From Saturnia japonica (taxonomy: Eukaryota > Arthropoda > Insecta > Lepidoptera > Saturniidae), in NCBI GenBank assembly GCA_033032175.1, contig CM065316.1, positions 8,216,115 through 8,280,114 on the forward strand: DNA of 64,000 nt. The letters run 5' to 3'. Every line of letters begins with the position of its first letter. The first letter of the stretch is position 1. Under the pieces are notes generated by a model, which saw only the letters and a list, made by a program, of their open reading frames with translations, was not told the DNA's origin and made no database searches. This document shows positions 22,301 to 34,709 of the stretch, one piece after another. A program made the translations under genes and the position numbers.

Positions 22301-22970
22301 AATGGTCCCACAAAATAAAATAACTTTATTGAGTATTTCGTAGCATCAAAAGTTTAAGAAACGGGGTTACCTATAATATATCATTTTATGGAATGAAATA
22401 TTTCCAATACATCTCATAAACTAAGTGTATGAAGAGAAGTTACAGTAATATTAAACCAATGATAAGTCCACAAAATTGATATTTATAAAAAAATATTTTA
22501 AAATACCACAAGGATTTTTCTTAACATTTTGCCATAATCGGAGAGGACCAAGTTATTAATTTTATGACACTACGAATATTATTTAACGATTCCTAAATAT
22601 AGAAAAAATACAATCACATCGTACACTTGAGTTTATATTAACCTAAGAAAGGTAAATTATAGTTTTGCGCCGTTCATTGTTGTGTGCAACGCCCACGGTT
22701 TCCTCGTCGACTGCAAGATGTCGCTCTGACATTATCCTGTGCATAAATCAGCCTTGCACCACATCTTGTACATTTTCATCGATAACACAAACACGACTCA
22801 CCAACATGAATGTGAATATTAACAAAGTTGTATTACCTTTATGACTATTTAATGTTGCGAATATTTTAATTACGAATTTGGTTACCATAGAGGTTTATTA
22901 AGAAATTATGAGTAACAACAGAATTATTCATTATTAGAGGACCCAGTTGCAGCTAAAATAATTATAAGAT

Positions 22971-23214
22971 AGCATACCATTACGACTGTATCTCCGAAGG
23001 GTTAGGCAGAGGTGTATTAAAAATACACTCACAGTTCGCCGGGTGTGTTTTTAGGCAAGCCTATTGCCATTAATCGGGTACAAAGCTAAACTCCGACCGG
23101 CTACTGAGCATTTCATACAAAAATTCCCAATAACACTTTACTCAACCTGGGAATCGAACCCAGAACCTCTAGCATAGTAGTCGCGCTTAAGACCACTAGG
23201 CTAATCAGGCAATT
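22971..23214 (-). mobile_element. tRNA-derived SINE, family L copy 2, complete with TSD
   Basis: On the minus strand it begins with a tRNA-like head: A box TTAGCCTAGTGG (complement of 23193-23204) and B box GGGTTCGATTCCC (complement around 23148-23161). A ~150-bp body follows, also present at 21535-21775. It is flanked by AAAATAATTATAAGAT (22955-22970) and AAAATAATTATGATAAGAT (23215-23233), identical but for a 3-bp indel, read as the target-site duplication. Transcription by RNA polymerase III from the internal boxes and mobilisation by a LINE are expected for the class. This is the best-preserved SINE in the window. Confidence 0.85.
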
Positions 23215-23219
23215 AAAAT

Positions 23220-24005
23220 AATTATGATAAGATCATATATTATTTTAGCAACAATTTCCAAAGTTGCGCTACTGCTGACTTCTAAGTACGAGTCAATGTT
23301 TAAAAATAAAAACAGATCTTGTAGAAAATAAATTGGATAAAAACATATTGTGCGCTCCATCTGAAAGAAAAGAGTATTTTAAATAAATCAAATAAAAATT
23401 AATTATAGGATATTTTTTACTGTACGAGAAAATGTATACTTACTTATCTTTCTTTTTTGTACATGATGACCATCCTGCCGCTTTTAATGTTCGACGATTG
23501 TTTATCACACGTACTTATAAAATTTAATCATACAGATAGATGACTACTATTGCTATGCTAATGCTCGTTTCAGTGTAGAGTCAATATACTAAACATTACT
23601 TATTATAGTACCTATATACATATTACATACTAGCGTGTAATATAAATATACATATTACATTTTTTCATGCAGTAATTTTATTTTTAGTCATATTATTAAC
23701 AATTCATATGGCATATCAATTGAGGAATGACATACAGTATTTGAAGATCTAGGCAAAAAATATTAAAACAATATTACCTATATTTATTTCGAGATTCCTC
23801 ATCTAGTCGAAAATATTCCATTAAATAATATTATAAGTATTATAATTATATAATATAATTATAATTATAGCAAACTCAAACTACACGGCTCGAACCTAGA
23901 CGTCTCATTTTCGCTGCTGATATTAAAAACATGGCTTCCTAGTTCCTCATGTAAACAAATAATATGTATGTGTGCTGTACCGTGCCATTTGTCCTGTGAA
24001 AATAT
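23220..24005. other. AT-rich non-coding stretch
   Basis: No gene. About 23820-23870 is an AT-only palindromic region (ATAATTATATAATATAATTA type). Confidence 0.4.
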
Positions 24006-24009
24006 AATG

Positions 24010-24245
24010 TAGTTAACCTTACACCTTCTTACTTATAATATCGTTGATTCCATTAGTGTCTTCTATATACATTTTATAAGCGAAATACCCCATCACCAGA
24101 TCTCCAAAATTATAGGCTCGATTCACTTGAAATTTAGCATAGTAAATATTCCTTTCGCGATTTAGACGCTCACTAAGAACGGATTTTACGAAAATCCTAC
24201 CCAAATTTTAACACGGATAAACCCTAGGGGAACAACTAGTTCAAT
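24010..24245 (-). repeat. Helitron-like interspersed repeat
   Basis: On the minus strand: an initial CTAGTTGTTCCCCTAGGG, then GGGTAGGATTTTCGTAAAAT, then TATGCTAAATTTCAAGTGAA. This order is typical of abundant lepidopteran repeats with CTAGT ends. The 61-codon frame across it is a by-product of the repeat, not a gene. Confidence 0.5.
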
Positions 24246-24547
24246 ATAAAGTGCATATGTACTTGGTTGTTAAATGATTTATGTGTCTATGAAATAATGA
24301 ACATGTAGTGACATTTTATGAAAGTATATTTGTTTCCAATAATAATATTATTAATAAGTAATTATAATACTTATATTCTGAGATTTCGCCATTGTCAGAA
24401 AACGTCAATAATAAACCACATAATATAATTGCATGAGTTTTACGTGAACAACCAACATCAGTTATATTTTATTTAGTGAAAGGATTTATATATATTCGAA
24501 GAATTAAAAGTACCTTTTTTATCGTAGCACAGCATAGCGACGGAACT

Positions 24548-24760
24548 CTATCTGATGGTAGGTACACTGCAATCCAACAACATTGGTGGCCGTCGGCGGA
24601 TCTACAGTTCATTACTAGTCGTCGATGTCATAGCGACCTGCTCAAATGCCTCTTCACGTTATGATTACAGGATCTTATTTTGTAAGAAAAAGGGAGTATA
24701 CTAGTCGGAAGACAGTTCCGTAGCTTCATAGTAGATATGGTAGGGATATGACGTACGTTT
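24548..24760 (+). repeat. Interspersed repeat, family I copy 2
   Basis: The longest copy of the family: GATGGTAGGTACACTGCAAT, GTCGATGTCATAGCGACC, CTGCTCAAATGCCTCTTCAC, then CAGTTCCGTAGCTTCATAGT and GGGATATGAC. It aligns with 15250-15385 and 51330-51435. Related sequence may extend to about 24930. The small frames here have no recognisable product. Confidence 0.55.
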
Positions 24761-25394
24761 GTGCCGAGATGGAGGTTACCGTAAAGCTATGTGTATGGTT
24801 TTGGAGCCAGCGAGTAGCTCTGTTTTGAAAGGTAGAGGAAGAAAAAAGGTTGAACAGCTCTTCAGAACGCTCGCCATGATATATACGATAGAACACGTAA
24901 ATCGAAGCAATGTCCATGCGCAGTTGAAACGGATCAATGAACTTAGCCTTGTGTGTATCATTTACAATGCGGGAGAAATAAAGAGTTTTGTTTTAATTAT
25001 ATACAGTGTGTATGTAACTATTTTACGTTATTCTCAATACTAAGAAATTATTTTTCCTTTCAGATAATATTTCCTAGAGGTGCGTAGGACTTGTAGGTAT
25101 TACAAATCCAGTACGACTTCCTGGTGTTTAATTAGTTAAGTTGCAATTTTTCCTTGAAGAGCATACTTTCGCTGTCTGAAGGACATTTGCTCAATTATAT
25201 GGATGGAAATAAAATTGAAATAGTATCTTAATACATTTTTATGTCCTGTTTGTGACGCAAATACACTCGTTTTTGAATAATGAAGAAATTCCAAAGTTGT
25301 TTTATTTACGTAGGAAGTGAAAGTGTTTGTGAAGCTTATTGTTCCTAATTAATGTGTTTTATAAATAACTAGCAAAAAGGACTGCGCATTGCTG

Positions 25395-25550
25395 TGACTC
25401 AGTTTTAAAAAAATCCGATGCTATAAACGTTCCAGGACTATTGGGCTAATATGAAGGTTGTCTAAAAAATTTATCAAAATCTCTCCAGCTGTTTTGGAGT
25501 CAATACCGAACATACATACACACATCGATTATCGTGTGTATAATATATAA
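25395..25550 (+). repeat. Old interspersed repeat tail
   Basis: Contains AAAAAATCCGATGCTATAAA, TTATCAAAATCTCTCCAGC and ACATACATACACACATCG, a typical tail pattern of abundant lepidopteran non-LTR or Helitron-like repeats. No copy in the window is close enough to name the family. Confidence 0.35.
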
Positions 25551-26334
25551 AATATGTAAGAAAGTTTCATTTTAGTATTATTTTTATCAAATCGAATTGA
25601 TACGAGTTCCTAAGTATTCTGATATTATTTTAAATGACTTTTAATTGTACGCTGTAAGAACTGAACAGTTTGGTGGGACCAGCGCGAATGAAGAAAGAAG
25701 TAGGTAACTAATAGGTATTAAATTTTTTAAAGGAAAAGGGATATTACTTTAACACACATTACAGTCCCTCTTTTCATTGATATAGTTGATATATGCTTAA
25801 AGTCAAATCGGATATGTACTCCTTCAATTTTATATTTAAGTTATTTTATTGCTGGTTTTTTGACATTTAAAACAAATCTAACATGTTTTTTGTTATCTTA
25901 ATTTTATTTAAGGACTTTTTTCGCCAACAAAATGCCAGTTCCATCATAAATTATACTTACTACTTACCTACAAGAACTATAAACTAAAATAAACTTATAA
26001 ATAAGACTACACCAATCTCACGAGAAGAAGACTACAATAATTAAATAGAGAACTTAAAAGAACTACACAGCATTCTGGAAGCACCCGATGTCTATTCTGC
26101 CTGAAAGTTGTGATACACACCCATATCCCAGACAAGAATTTTATATTTTATTAGTAAAATTTGTCCTATAATTACTATTTCTGGAACACTTCATTAAGAA
26201 ATTATGGATATCGTCAATCTTACCACACTGGTTGTAAAATGGCGAGTCAATTATTTTCATGAGATATCCATATTTTCTAGATGGCATGTGTCCATATTTA
26301 TAAAACAAGACAATTTTTAACAATAAAGAAAACC

Positions 26335-26545
26335 AAGTTGAATATTTTTCAGGAGTTTCGATTTCGAAGGTCTAATACCAATGAAATGAAAATGTGATCA
26401 TTTTTGAGGTATCTACTTTCCAACGAAAAAAAAACATCTAAATCGGTTCATAGTCAAAGAAGTTTTTGCTGAACATCCATTAAACAAAAATGTATGCATT
26501 CGAATTGAGAACCTTCTCCTTCTTTTGAAGTCAGTTAAAAAGGTT
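26335..26545 (-). repeat. Interspersed repeat, family O, 3' part
   Basis: On the minus strand: AACTGACTTCAAAAGAAGG, TTCTCAATTCGAATGCATA, TTAATGGATGTTCAGC, CTATGAACCGATTTAGATG. This parallels 34100-34275 on the plus strand (TCGAATGCATTTTTTAATGG, TATGAACTGATTTGGGTG). It resembles the 3' untranslated region of a widespread lepidopteran non-LTR element. Confidence 0.6.
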
Positions 26546-27654
26546 TACTAAAAATTTATATGACGACAAACCTTATGAAAATCACTGTGACATGCTTTTC
26601 ACCATATGTATGGTGGCCATGAGCCAGTCATCCTCACGACCCTGCTTGATTACTGGATATACCGGCAGATCCCAGAACGCGACACGCTTAAGTTTGCCAC
26701 TATAACGAACTACACCTGGTAAAATACCTCCCCTCACCGTTCTACAGAAGATAATCTAATATAAACTTGCTTTGTGTTTACTGCGGCATGTAGAGCTTCT
26801 AGAGATCATTGAGGAAGGGAGTCCAAGGTCAGCAACGCGCTAGTGATATTTCTCATGTTATCTCTCATGATATCTCTCAAGCGCCCATAGGCTTGTTTAC
26901 CATCTTAGTTGTACAAAGAAACCTTTCGGTTGCGAAATCAAAATGTCCTTTTCATATCTATGTTTGAATACTAAATAAATAAATCAACAAAATCTTGAAA
27001 TTATATATCGTTAATACATAAAATATGAAGCATTTCAAACAGGTTTTATAACTTTGTCAGATCATTTTATTTTGGTATATTAACCAAACAAATAATAAAG
27101 TCATAATTTAGGATAATCTAATACGCAATATACATGCTTTCTGTAAATGATTTATATAAAGGAGGTTTTTATATTAAAACAGGTTATTAATGTACTTCTA
27201 ATGAAGTGCGAGGAAGTTAAAATTTTACTATTATCTACAAAGAAAAAAATTCTGCAGGTGGTCTCGGTGGAAACAAGGACGCACCCACGACAAGCCTTCA
27301 CATTTTGGCGAAAGATACACATCAATCATAATTATTTACATATACTGAGTAAGTCACGATTTCGGATCTAAATAAAATAGCCAATCGAGAAAGATCTATC
27401 GCGTCTATTTTATTCCGATGAAACAGAGGTTATAAGTAATGTGGTCACTGATACCTATGCATACCAAAGTAAATGACCATAGCAATATATTGGCTATTAA
27501 CGTCTGCGGTAGTTTAAATAAGTGTTATAAATTATCATATGTACAATAAAGATCGTCTGGTATTCTATTTTGTGCGTGCAATACTTTAATAATTCTTAAT
27601 AACAATAAATATTAAACAACGCGCCTTGACTATATAGACAGCATATATAATTAT

Positions 27655-27656
<2 letters not shown>

Positions 27657-27687
<31 letters not shown>
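27657..27687. repeat. (TA)n microsatellite
   Basis: About fifteen uninterrupted TA units next to a Helitron-like repeat. Confidence 0.9.
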
Positions 27688-27688
<1 letters not shown>

Positions 27689-27699
27689 AAAAGCAATGT

Positions 27700-28213
27700 T
27701 CTGACCATCATTGTCTAGGCTAAACAACTAAGAATAGGTATTTGAAATTTGGGGAGGGTGTTGACTGTGTACCGTGGACATCGTTTAAAAGGGGGTGAAA
27801 TATGGCAAAGTTTGTATGAGAAGTAAAAATTTTTGGTCAGGTTTATTCAAAACTTAATAAAACACGTATTTTGACGTTTTCAAAACTTCAGCCTCTAAGG
27901 GGAGGCAGGACGTAACAAAATGTATATGGAAAATAATAGAATTAACCGACAGATTATTTATTCGTCAGATTTATTCAATGTGGCCAGTTCTTGTAGCACC
28001 AGACAGTACAATGTTGTATACAAAGAAATGTGATTTATTGAATTCTAACTTTCTGCCAGCAGCTTTGTTTGAATAAATTTGTTCAAACTGTCTGAACTAT
28101 TTGACTGATTTATATATGAACAATAGACATAACAACATATAAATTCAATTAACATATAAAACCAGTACAAGACTTATGGCCTAGGCGAGCGAAGCCAAGG
28201 ATGGAAAGCTAGT
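27700..28213 (+). mobile_element. Probable non-autonomous Helitron-like element
   Basis: The right end reads GGCGAGCGAAGCCAAGG then GAAAGCTAGT (CTAG at 28209-28212), the GC-rich hairpin plus CTAGT terminus typical of lepidopteran Helitrons. The interior carries TTTAAAAGGGGGTGAAATATG and GGCAAAGTTTGTATGAG, words that often accompany such elements. There is no Rep/helicase coding sequence and the 5' end is not precisely placed; the (TA)n run marks the left side. No TSD is expected for the class. Confidence 0.5.
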
Positions 28214-28320
28214 TATATTATGTATACATATTAGGATATAATATGAAAATTTTGATATTAAGTATGTATTAACTTGGAAGTAAATAATTGTTACTTTTTA
28301 TAAGAAGTTTTGTTGTTAAT

Positions 28321-28462
28321 TATGTATACAATATCTGGGCGAATATCGGTGTCTTATAAACAAAAAAAGAAAAACACCTATGTAGGTAAACTTGGAATGT
28401 AAAACATTATCTAAATGCAAAGTTTCATCAAAATCGTTGGAGCCGTTTCCGAAAAACCAATT

Positions 28463-28493
<31 letters not shown>

Positions 28494-28515
28494 CAAAAAT
28501 TTCTCACTTAATATA
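28321..28515 (+). repeat. Interspersed repeat, family F copy 2, with (AT)n
   Basis: The best-kept copy: TATCTGGGCGAATATCGGTG, an A-rich run, AGGTAAACTTGGAATGTAAA, AAATGCAAAGTTTCATC, AAATCGTTGGAGCCGTTTCC. An (AT)n run at about 28469-28493 follows and belongs to the repeat's tail. Confidence 0.6.
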
Positions 28516-29767
28516 ATAAGATATTATTTCTCAAAGGTGTTTTTTTCTGGCAATGCAATATCTCCGTTCATTATTCATTAAAATAATTATTCAAACATCA
28601 TTTTAAAGCTTACGTTCCCCGGTATTGACGAAGCATAGAAAAACGATTTAAAAAACTTTTTCATTTGCAATGCCATTAATTCTTCCAAAGTAAAATATAT
28701 CAAGGCGCCCTCTATTAACAATATATTTAACTAACATAATATTATTTAGATTATTAATATTTTATGTGCGAAATATTCGCAAGGGTCAAATAATAACTAT
28801 ATATTAAATTCAAATATACATATAATATACAAACGATGTAAATTAATTTATAATTCTTAATAAAATATCTTCAAAAAGACTTATGCCCAAAGTTTTTATG
28901 GAATCTTTATTTCAAAGTAAAAATTATAACCACTTTTGAAAACTAATAATGTTATTATACTCCAATACGTTACTCGTTATCATGATTCTGACGATAGAAT
29001 TGTATCTAACTTAGTTATTCTGATAATATAGTGTGAAAACGTGACTCAATTCTTAAAGAGAATTGTTACACAAAACATAGATTTTAAGACCTGCAGGTGT
29101 TTGGTTTGTTACTGGTGTTATTGTTTAATAAAAATTATTCATAATATCATAACACGAAACCAGGTTAATGTGGAAAAATAAATTTACTCAGTACTGTGGT
29201 TGGTATTACCATATCGTGTCCCTTCTATTAAAACAGAAAACAAATGAGTAGTAATAATAACATAAATATTAAAAAAAATCGAAATTATTGGATTTATCTA
29301 AAAGTGTTTTAGTGCGCGAATTATTAATTTTTGAGAGAAAAAATGAACACCCAACTTGTGAAAAAAGGCAAAAAATTTATTCAGCGCTGTTTAACTTTGA
29401 CAATAACAGAATATGATTGCTATTCAATGCACAAAAATACAGTATAATATTTGATAGAAAAAGTCATATCTTGACATTGACAGCTAATTTTGTTTATTAG
29501 TTCTTCTTTTAAAAATTAAAGTCATTTTTGCGAAGATATAAATTCAATCTCCTTTTACGGCATTGACACTCTTTACATGCTATCGTGAATAGTGGGCAAT
29601 TGCCTTCAGTTCACAATTTTGTATCTTCTTTAGACGAGAGTTTTCCGCCTTGCACTGTGGTATCCAGTCCCTTTTGTTTGTAACAAAATTTATACCGTTA
29701 TCAAATTGATTTTAGTGAGAGTATAACGCGTCTATTTATAAAACGTCATCGATGGTAGCATTCTAGT

Positions 29768-29848
29768 CCAAGTTCGGTGAAGCTGTAAAAGTCGCAGCGG
29801 CTTCAGGGCCCCTAAGGATAACAGTGTAGCCAGTTCATAAAAAAAAGA
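29768..29848 (+). mobile_element. Short poly-A retroposon, copy 3 (with TSD)
   Basis: Starts CCAAGTTCGGTGAAGCTG and ends AGCCAGTTCAT plus an A-run. The flanking 11-mers are AGCATTCTAGT (29757-29767) and AGCATTTTAGT (29849-29859). Its 5' boundary coincides with that of the copy at 19361-19448. About 81 bp long with its tail. Confidence 0.8.
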
Positions 29849-29859
29849 AGCATTTTAGT

Positions 29860-30156
29860 AGTATGCTATAATCCAATAGTCAAGTAACAGTATCAACAGG
29901 AAACACTAAACAAGAGAAATGATAGTAATAATGATAACGCTAAACCCTTGAACAGAATTTTATTAATTTTAATACCACCAGGTAACTGGAATCTTTAAAA
30001 ATAACATAAGTTGTATCGAAAATTAACAAGCCTTCTGGAAATTAATAAAGTAAAAATATTTTTGAAAAACTAAGTCGATCCTAGTCGTTAATTAGTGTAC
30101 AGTAATAATAAACTTTAAAAAACTCTAGAAATAATATCTAATCGACATGGTCAAAC

Positions 30157-30187
<31 letters not shown>

Positions 30188-31625
30188 TAATCGAAAAATA
30201 TACTTTTATTAGGTAATTTGATCAATATTACAACGGTACACATTAATTATTATTTATGTAGATCCTCCTTTAGTTTTGAAAGAAAACTTTTTTGTATTTA
30301 TTATTTTATTGACTAAGTAGGAACAAATAAACTGACACTAATACACTTCGACTGACATATTTACATATTAACAACACATAATTAATTATCATTAAAAATA
30401 CATAAGAAAAAAATTTGGATCTTCGTGTTGCAGACGGCATTGATATGACAATAGGTAGGATTATAACGTAACCAGATAAGAACGATCTTCCCTTATCCCC
30501 TTCAATATTTTTGGCAGTGGTACATAATGGGGTGCTGTTTAATGTTTCAAGGGTCTTATTTATTTGGTCGTTTAAAGTCACGCTCGTGTCGCGACCGGCC
30601 ACGACCGTGCGCCATAGCGGCATTCCTCCTGTCAAACTTACCATCAGACCGAACGGTAAAAAATTCTTAGAGCACGCAAGGACAAACCGCGAAATTCTAC
30701 GAATTTAAAAAGTTACACTTTGACATTACTATATGTAGATGTCGAAGTGGAAATTAGTGAATGTAAACATTTCATTGTACATATATATTTCAACGGAAAT
30801 GCAACAGACTAATGATCCTAAGAAATAGAGAATGTGATTTTAGCATGGTGGGCAACGACCACTTAAAAAAATACTGAAAAATCTATTAGCTTCGGGGTAT
30901 CATGCTTTTGAATCTACAAGTGCATTTATACACTTATCTGTCAGATTTTATATTCCATTTTTTTAAAGTAAGAAGTGGCAAATAGACATGCTGTCTACTT
31001 GATGATAAATATATAAAAACAATTTTATTAAATAAATCTAAGAAACGACCGCAATTTGGAAGCCAGTAATTGATAACAGGTTGCCCCGAGGACCGACTTA
31101 GAATGCCTCATATGCCAGAGCAAGTTAGCAATCATATTTCGGACGGCAACATATTTGCACGAACACTGTTTCTTTGCGTCAGAAATAGAAATTACGACGG
31201 TGTTTCTGAGTCGAAGCTTGCATAAGTCTTGCCATTTCTAGGATAGTATAACTATAGTTACCTACTGTTCATTGATATTCGTCCTTCGACAGTTTATCAC
31301 CGTTGCTTTAGAACTGCACTCTAGGTATTTACCACTATACTTTTTAGTGGAGTCAGTAAAAAATCCTCACATTTCATTTTCAGGTCTTTTTGAAACCTAT
31401 TGTTGGGCACGGTCTTATATTTAAAAATTCTAAAACGATTAAGAGCTTTATTGTTTCTTACTCCCATATAAATAGAAAACAATATCTGAAACAACAATCA
31501 CTTTTCTGCGACTTTGTGTGTTTTTCTCTTCTTTCATTTCTTCTTAGTGAATTTAATATAGTTAATATCGCGTATGTCGTCGCAGGCGGTTGCTAGTATA
31601 ATATAGACACAGCTAGGATTTATTT
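29860..31625. other. Non-coding stretch
   Basis: AT-rich with a (TA)n microsatellite at about 30157-30181. Around 30500-30665 the DNA is GC-richer and has short open frames on both strands (112 codons minus, 65 plus); CTTACCATCAGACCGAACGG there resembles a retroposon tail, so I take it as an old repeat. The rest holds nothing that I can name. Confidence 0.35.
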
Positions 31626-31637
31626 TTAAACTTCAGA

Positions 31638-31864
31638 GTTAGATTACTAATTGCTTAAACTCATGTTTCTTCCTTCCTCCCAGAAGGCAGAAATATGTAT
31701 TTATGTACATAAATATTATATAGTTAGATCAAATTTTACGGATAGGAAATTACTCAGATCGTGACTTATTTGCATATACGGCAACAGTCCAAGCTGAGGT
31801 TCGGCCAGTTTGGCATCCTTGAGCTTATTGCCTCACTATAGTCAGTTTGAAAAAAAAAAAAAAC
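31638..31864 (+). mobile_element. Poly-A retroposon, internally deleted long form (with TSD)
   Basis: Begins about TTAGATTACTAATTGC and runs through CTTCCTCCCAGAAGGCAG and GAGGTTCGGCCAGTTTGG. It ends CACTATAGTCAGTTTG plus an A-run. AACTTCAGA occurs at 31629-31637 and again at 31865-31873, a likely 9-bp TSD. Compared with 2416-2711 it lacks the ~90 nt that form most of the tiny element but keeps the last ~15 nt before the tail, so the 3' terminus is what all members share. Confidence 0.65.
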
Positions 31865-32301
31865 AACTTCAGATGATGACGAATGTAACCTTTCTGACAT
31901 TACGATTTGCCTAAATTAATTCTACATTATGATAGTCAAAATTACTTCATTCAATTAGTAATGTCACTTACATATTAATAAGATTTATTATATGCACATA
32001 AATTACAGTCTTCACTTTAATGTATACCATTCGATCGAGTCTCGATTACGTGACGATTTTTTATAAATTATCAGAAGTAATTTAAAAATCGTTAATGACG
32101 GTTTTGTAGTTCATATATTAATTAGTATAATTAATAAATGTCGCCCTACTAAAAGGATTTTGTAGAAACGGAAACAATAAAATCAATTTAAAATGTACAT
32201 AAAAGCTCAAAAATTGGAGCAAATAATGTTCCATTTGTAATTGACAGGTAACTGATAATAATACGAAGGTTTATGTTTATGAGTGATCAGGCTCAGGTGT
32301 A

Positions 32302-33175
32302 TTGCTTTGGAAGTTCATAACTGCGTATTTACAAAAAATGTGCTTAACTCGCGATGCGCAATTCATCACAGGTCCGGATTGCCGGCCTACCGTTTCCATG
32401 CGTGTGATTTCTTTAGTTGCACGTAATTTTGAGTCTCACATCAAATTCACCACCACCTCAAACCACCTCAGATTCGCAGATGACATAGTTATATTGTCTG
32501 AAACAGCGAATGAATTACAAGATATGCTCTGCTCTCTTATTCAAGCAAGCTCAAAAGTAGGATTAGAGATGAATGCTACAAAAACCAAAATCTTGACAAA
32601 CTACATAGAACGGCCCATCAATGTAAATGAAAAATCTATGGAATAAATCCACAGCAACATCTACCTAGGCAAACAAATATCATTTCTGAAAACGCACAAT
32701 GAAGATGAAATTGAAAGAAGATCAAACATAGCCTGGAAGAAATTTTGGTCACTCAAAGAAATTCTAAAAGGAGACTACTCCATAAACCTTAAGAAAACAA
32801 TATTAGACACCTGTACACTACCTTGTCTATTGTGTGGCTGCCAAACCTGGATATACACAACAAAAGTAAAACAAAGGATCACAACAGCACAGAGATAAGA
32901 CAGAAAACAAAGATAACTGATGCCCTCACACAAGCTCTAAAATTGAAATGGCAGTAGGGTAGGTCACGTATCGAGATACACAGACAGTAGGTGGACAATC
33001 AATACTACAAGGTGGAAAGGGCCAATCGGCAAAAGAAGGGTAGGGAGACCAAAAAGACCGAAAGACCGAATTAATATGAAAGGACTAGCAAACTATCGGC
33101 AAAGACATAGATGAGTGGAAAGGACTGGAGGAGGCCTTCACCCGAGGAGGGGTCCATAACCAATATTTAAAAAAA
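32302..33175 (+). pseudogene. RTE-type non-LTR reverse transcriptase remnant
   Basis: The frame from 32302 holds HLRFADDIVILSETANELQ, the catalytic FADD region of RTE-like endonuclease-reverse transcriptases, then KVGLEMNATKTKILTN. After an in-frame TAA (32644-32646) the same frame goes on with NIYLGKQISF, AWKKFWSLKEILKGDYSI and LPCLLCGCQTWIYT. Beyond 32896 broken frames resemble the C-terminal region (KWQ.G, GRPKRP, EWKGLEEAF) up to about 33165. The N-terminal endonuclease and most of the fingers/palm are absent, and the first ~50 residues do not align, so the 5' part is truncated or rearranged. It is dead. RTE elements can mobilise SINEs that share their 3' end, but no such sharing is shown here. 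Confidence 0.85.
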
Positions 33176-33179
33176 AATC

Positions 33180-33985
33180 TAACTTTACTTACATTGAGAC
33201 AATAAGCAAAACATAAATAAACTTTTACTTTTAATTATTATGTTGAATATAAAAATGTTTCTCACAACTCTCATGACTCACAAGTCACCCTTAGGAGAGA
33301 GGCATATGTTATCGCGATCGTTATCTAGGTTTTTCGAAGTATTACAATTCTTTAGTACATTATTTTGATGTATCTCTTAAGGTTTAGCCAATGTAAGCCA
33401 TGTAAGCGCCCCAATTTAATTAAAATACATTGGATTTTCTCCTTTATACCAAAGCTTAATTGGAATGTGTAGTATATACAAATTATTCGTAAAAAAATCT
33501 CTATATGATATTGAAAACCGTATAAATTATCCATTGCGTGGTTTAGAAGAAGTAAGGGGACAAACATACAGACGCGGATAGCGACTTTCTTTTGTACTAT
33601 GTATTGATTTACACAACACTATATTATTTTTACACAATTAAAAAAAAGAAACAGTAAAATTAATTTACATTTTCATTATTTTAATAAGTGAAGTAAAAAT
33701 GTTGTGCCACTTTTTTAAGCGTATTGCGTGCACGGAAGACTGAGATTTGGCATGGCTAAAGTTTATATGGAGAAGAAGTGCAGAAAGCTAAAATTTATCT
33801 ATAATATTTGTTACTAATAAAATAAATTAATACCGCGAATCCATTGAACTTAGATCCCCCAAAATATTGAAATTGTCACTCAACGAAAAGTGACAGCGAG
33901 TGATGTAGATAATACTCATTGTTTATGTTCATGAACACTGCAAATGTCTATGATCAAAAAGTCGCTGGTCGAATTTCGACCGCTA
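33180..33985. other. AT-rich non-coding stretch
   Basis: No gene or repeat recognised. Confidence 0.4.
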
Positions 33986-33989
33986 GTTT

Positions 33990-34275
33990 TCATTGATGAC
34001 TAACTTCAACATCTCGCACTTTCGTTACATGATGCCCGCGCAGCTCTCAATTTTAACCTCTAATAAATACTATCTACTAAGTAAAATTTGGTATGTTTAA
34101 CCAACTTAAAAAAAATGGAGGGTTTTCGAATGCATTTTTTAATGGATGTACAACCATAACTTCTTTGTTTATGAACTGATTTGGGTGATTCTTTTTTTGT
34201 TGGATAGGGTGGTCCCATTTTAATTACATTCGAATTCGAAGATATACCAGAGGAAACTATTGAAGTTTGTTTACG
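33990..34275 (+). repeat. Interspersed repeat, family O, fullest copy
   Basis: Joins the two parts seen separately elsewhere: CATTGATGACTAACTTCAAC to TTTTAACCTCTAATAAATA (shared with 10060-10155), then TCGAATGCATTTTTTAATGG, TATGAACTGATTTGGGTG and GGTCCCATTTTAATTACATT (shared with 26335-26545). It looks like the 3' untranslated part of a non-LTR element without its coding region. Confidence 0.6.
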
Positions 34276-34563
34276 TTTTTGTTAAAAATTGTCTTGCTTT
34301 TATAAATTGACGGTAATCAATGTATAATTTAATATAACTGTTACAACACGTAATTCGGCATACAAGATAGTATTGTCGAGATTTCTAATCGTGATCGGTT
34401 GATCGCTGTAATGTTGTAATGACCTCGTCACTCCGCAGCTTGACGCTCGGATGTCAACCGGCGATCCTTTATCATAATAATTAAAAGAGTTACTTTGGCC
34501 GGCGCAAGGCCGCCAAATTATTTGAGTTATTGAGAGCGAGGCTGACCGCGACTTTTCACTATG

Positions 34564-34703
34564 CAGTAGGGTTGTTACACATTTAGTTAATAAGTGTCGA
34601 TAAAAGTTATTATTTACAAATATGTAATATAATTAACTCAATTAAATTTAGTTGTAAGAATAAGGCTAGAACAAAAAAAAAATAAAGTGTGGTAACCCTA
34701 CTG
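34564..34703. mobile_element. 140-bp MITE-like element
   Basis: Ends in CAGTAGGGTT on the left and its exact complement AACCCTACTG on the right; the match continues imperfectly (NNYACAC, then A/T-rich) for about 22 bp. The interior is AT-rich with no coding. CAG...CTG ends suggest a hAT-like origin, but the flanking 8-mers do not form a clear TSD. Confidence 0.5.
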
Positions 34704-34709
34704 TTAAAC

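Noticed and set aside
23820..23870. AT palindromes as a possible replication origin or attachment site
   Set aside because: AT-only self-complementary sequence is expected by chance in this composition; nothing else supports an origin.
24019..24204. 61-codon minus-strand frame
   Set aside because: The DNA is a Helitron-like interspersed repeat; the frame is a by-product.
27657..28493. CRISPR-like regularity suggested by repeated AT blocks
   Set aside because: These are plain dinucleotide microsatellites in a eukaryotic setting, with no repeat-spacer structure.
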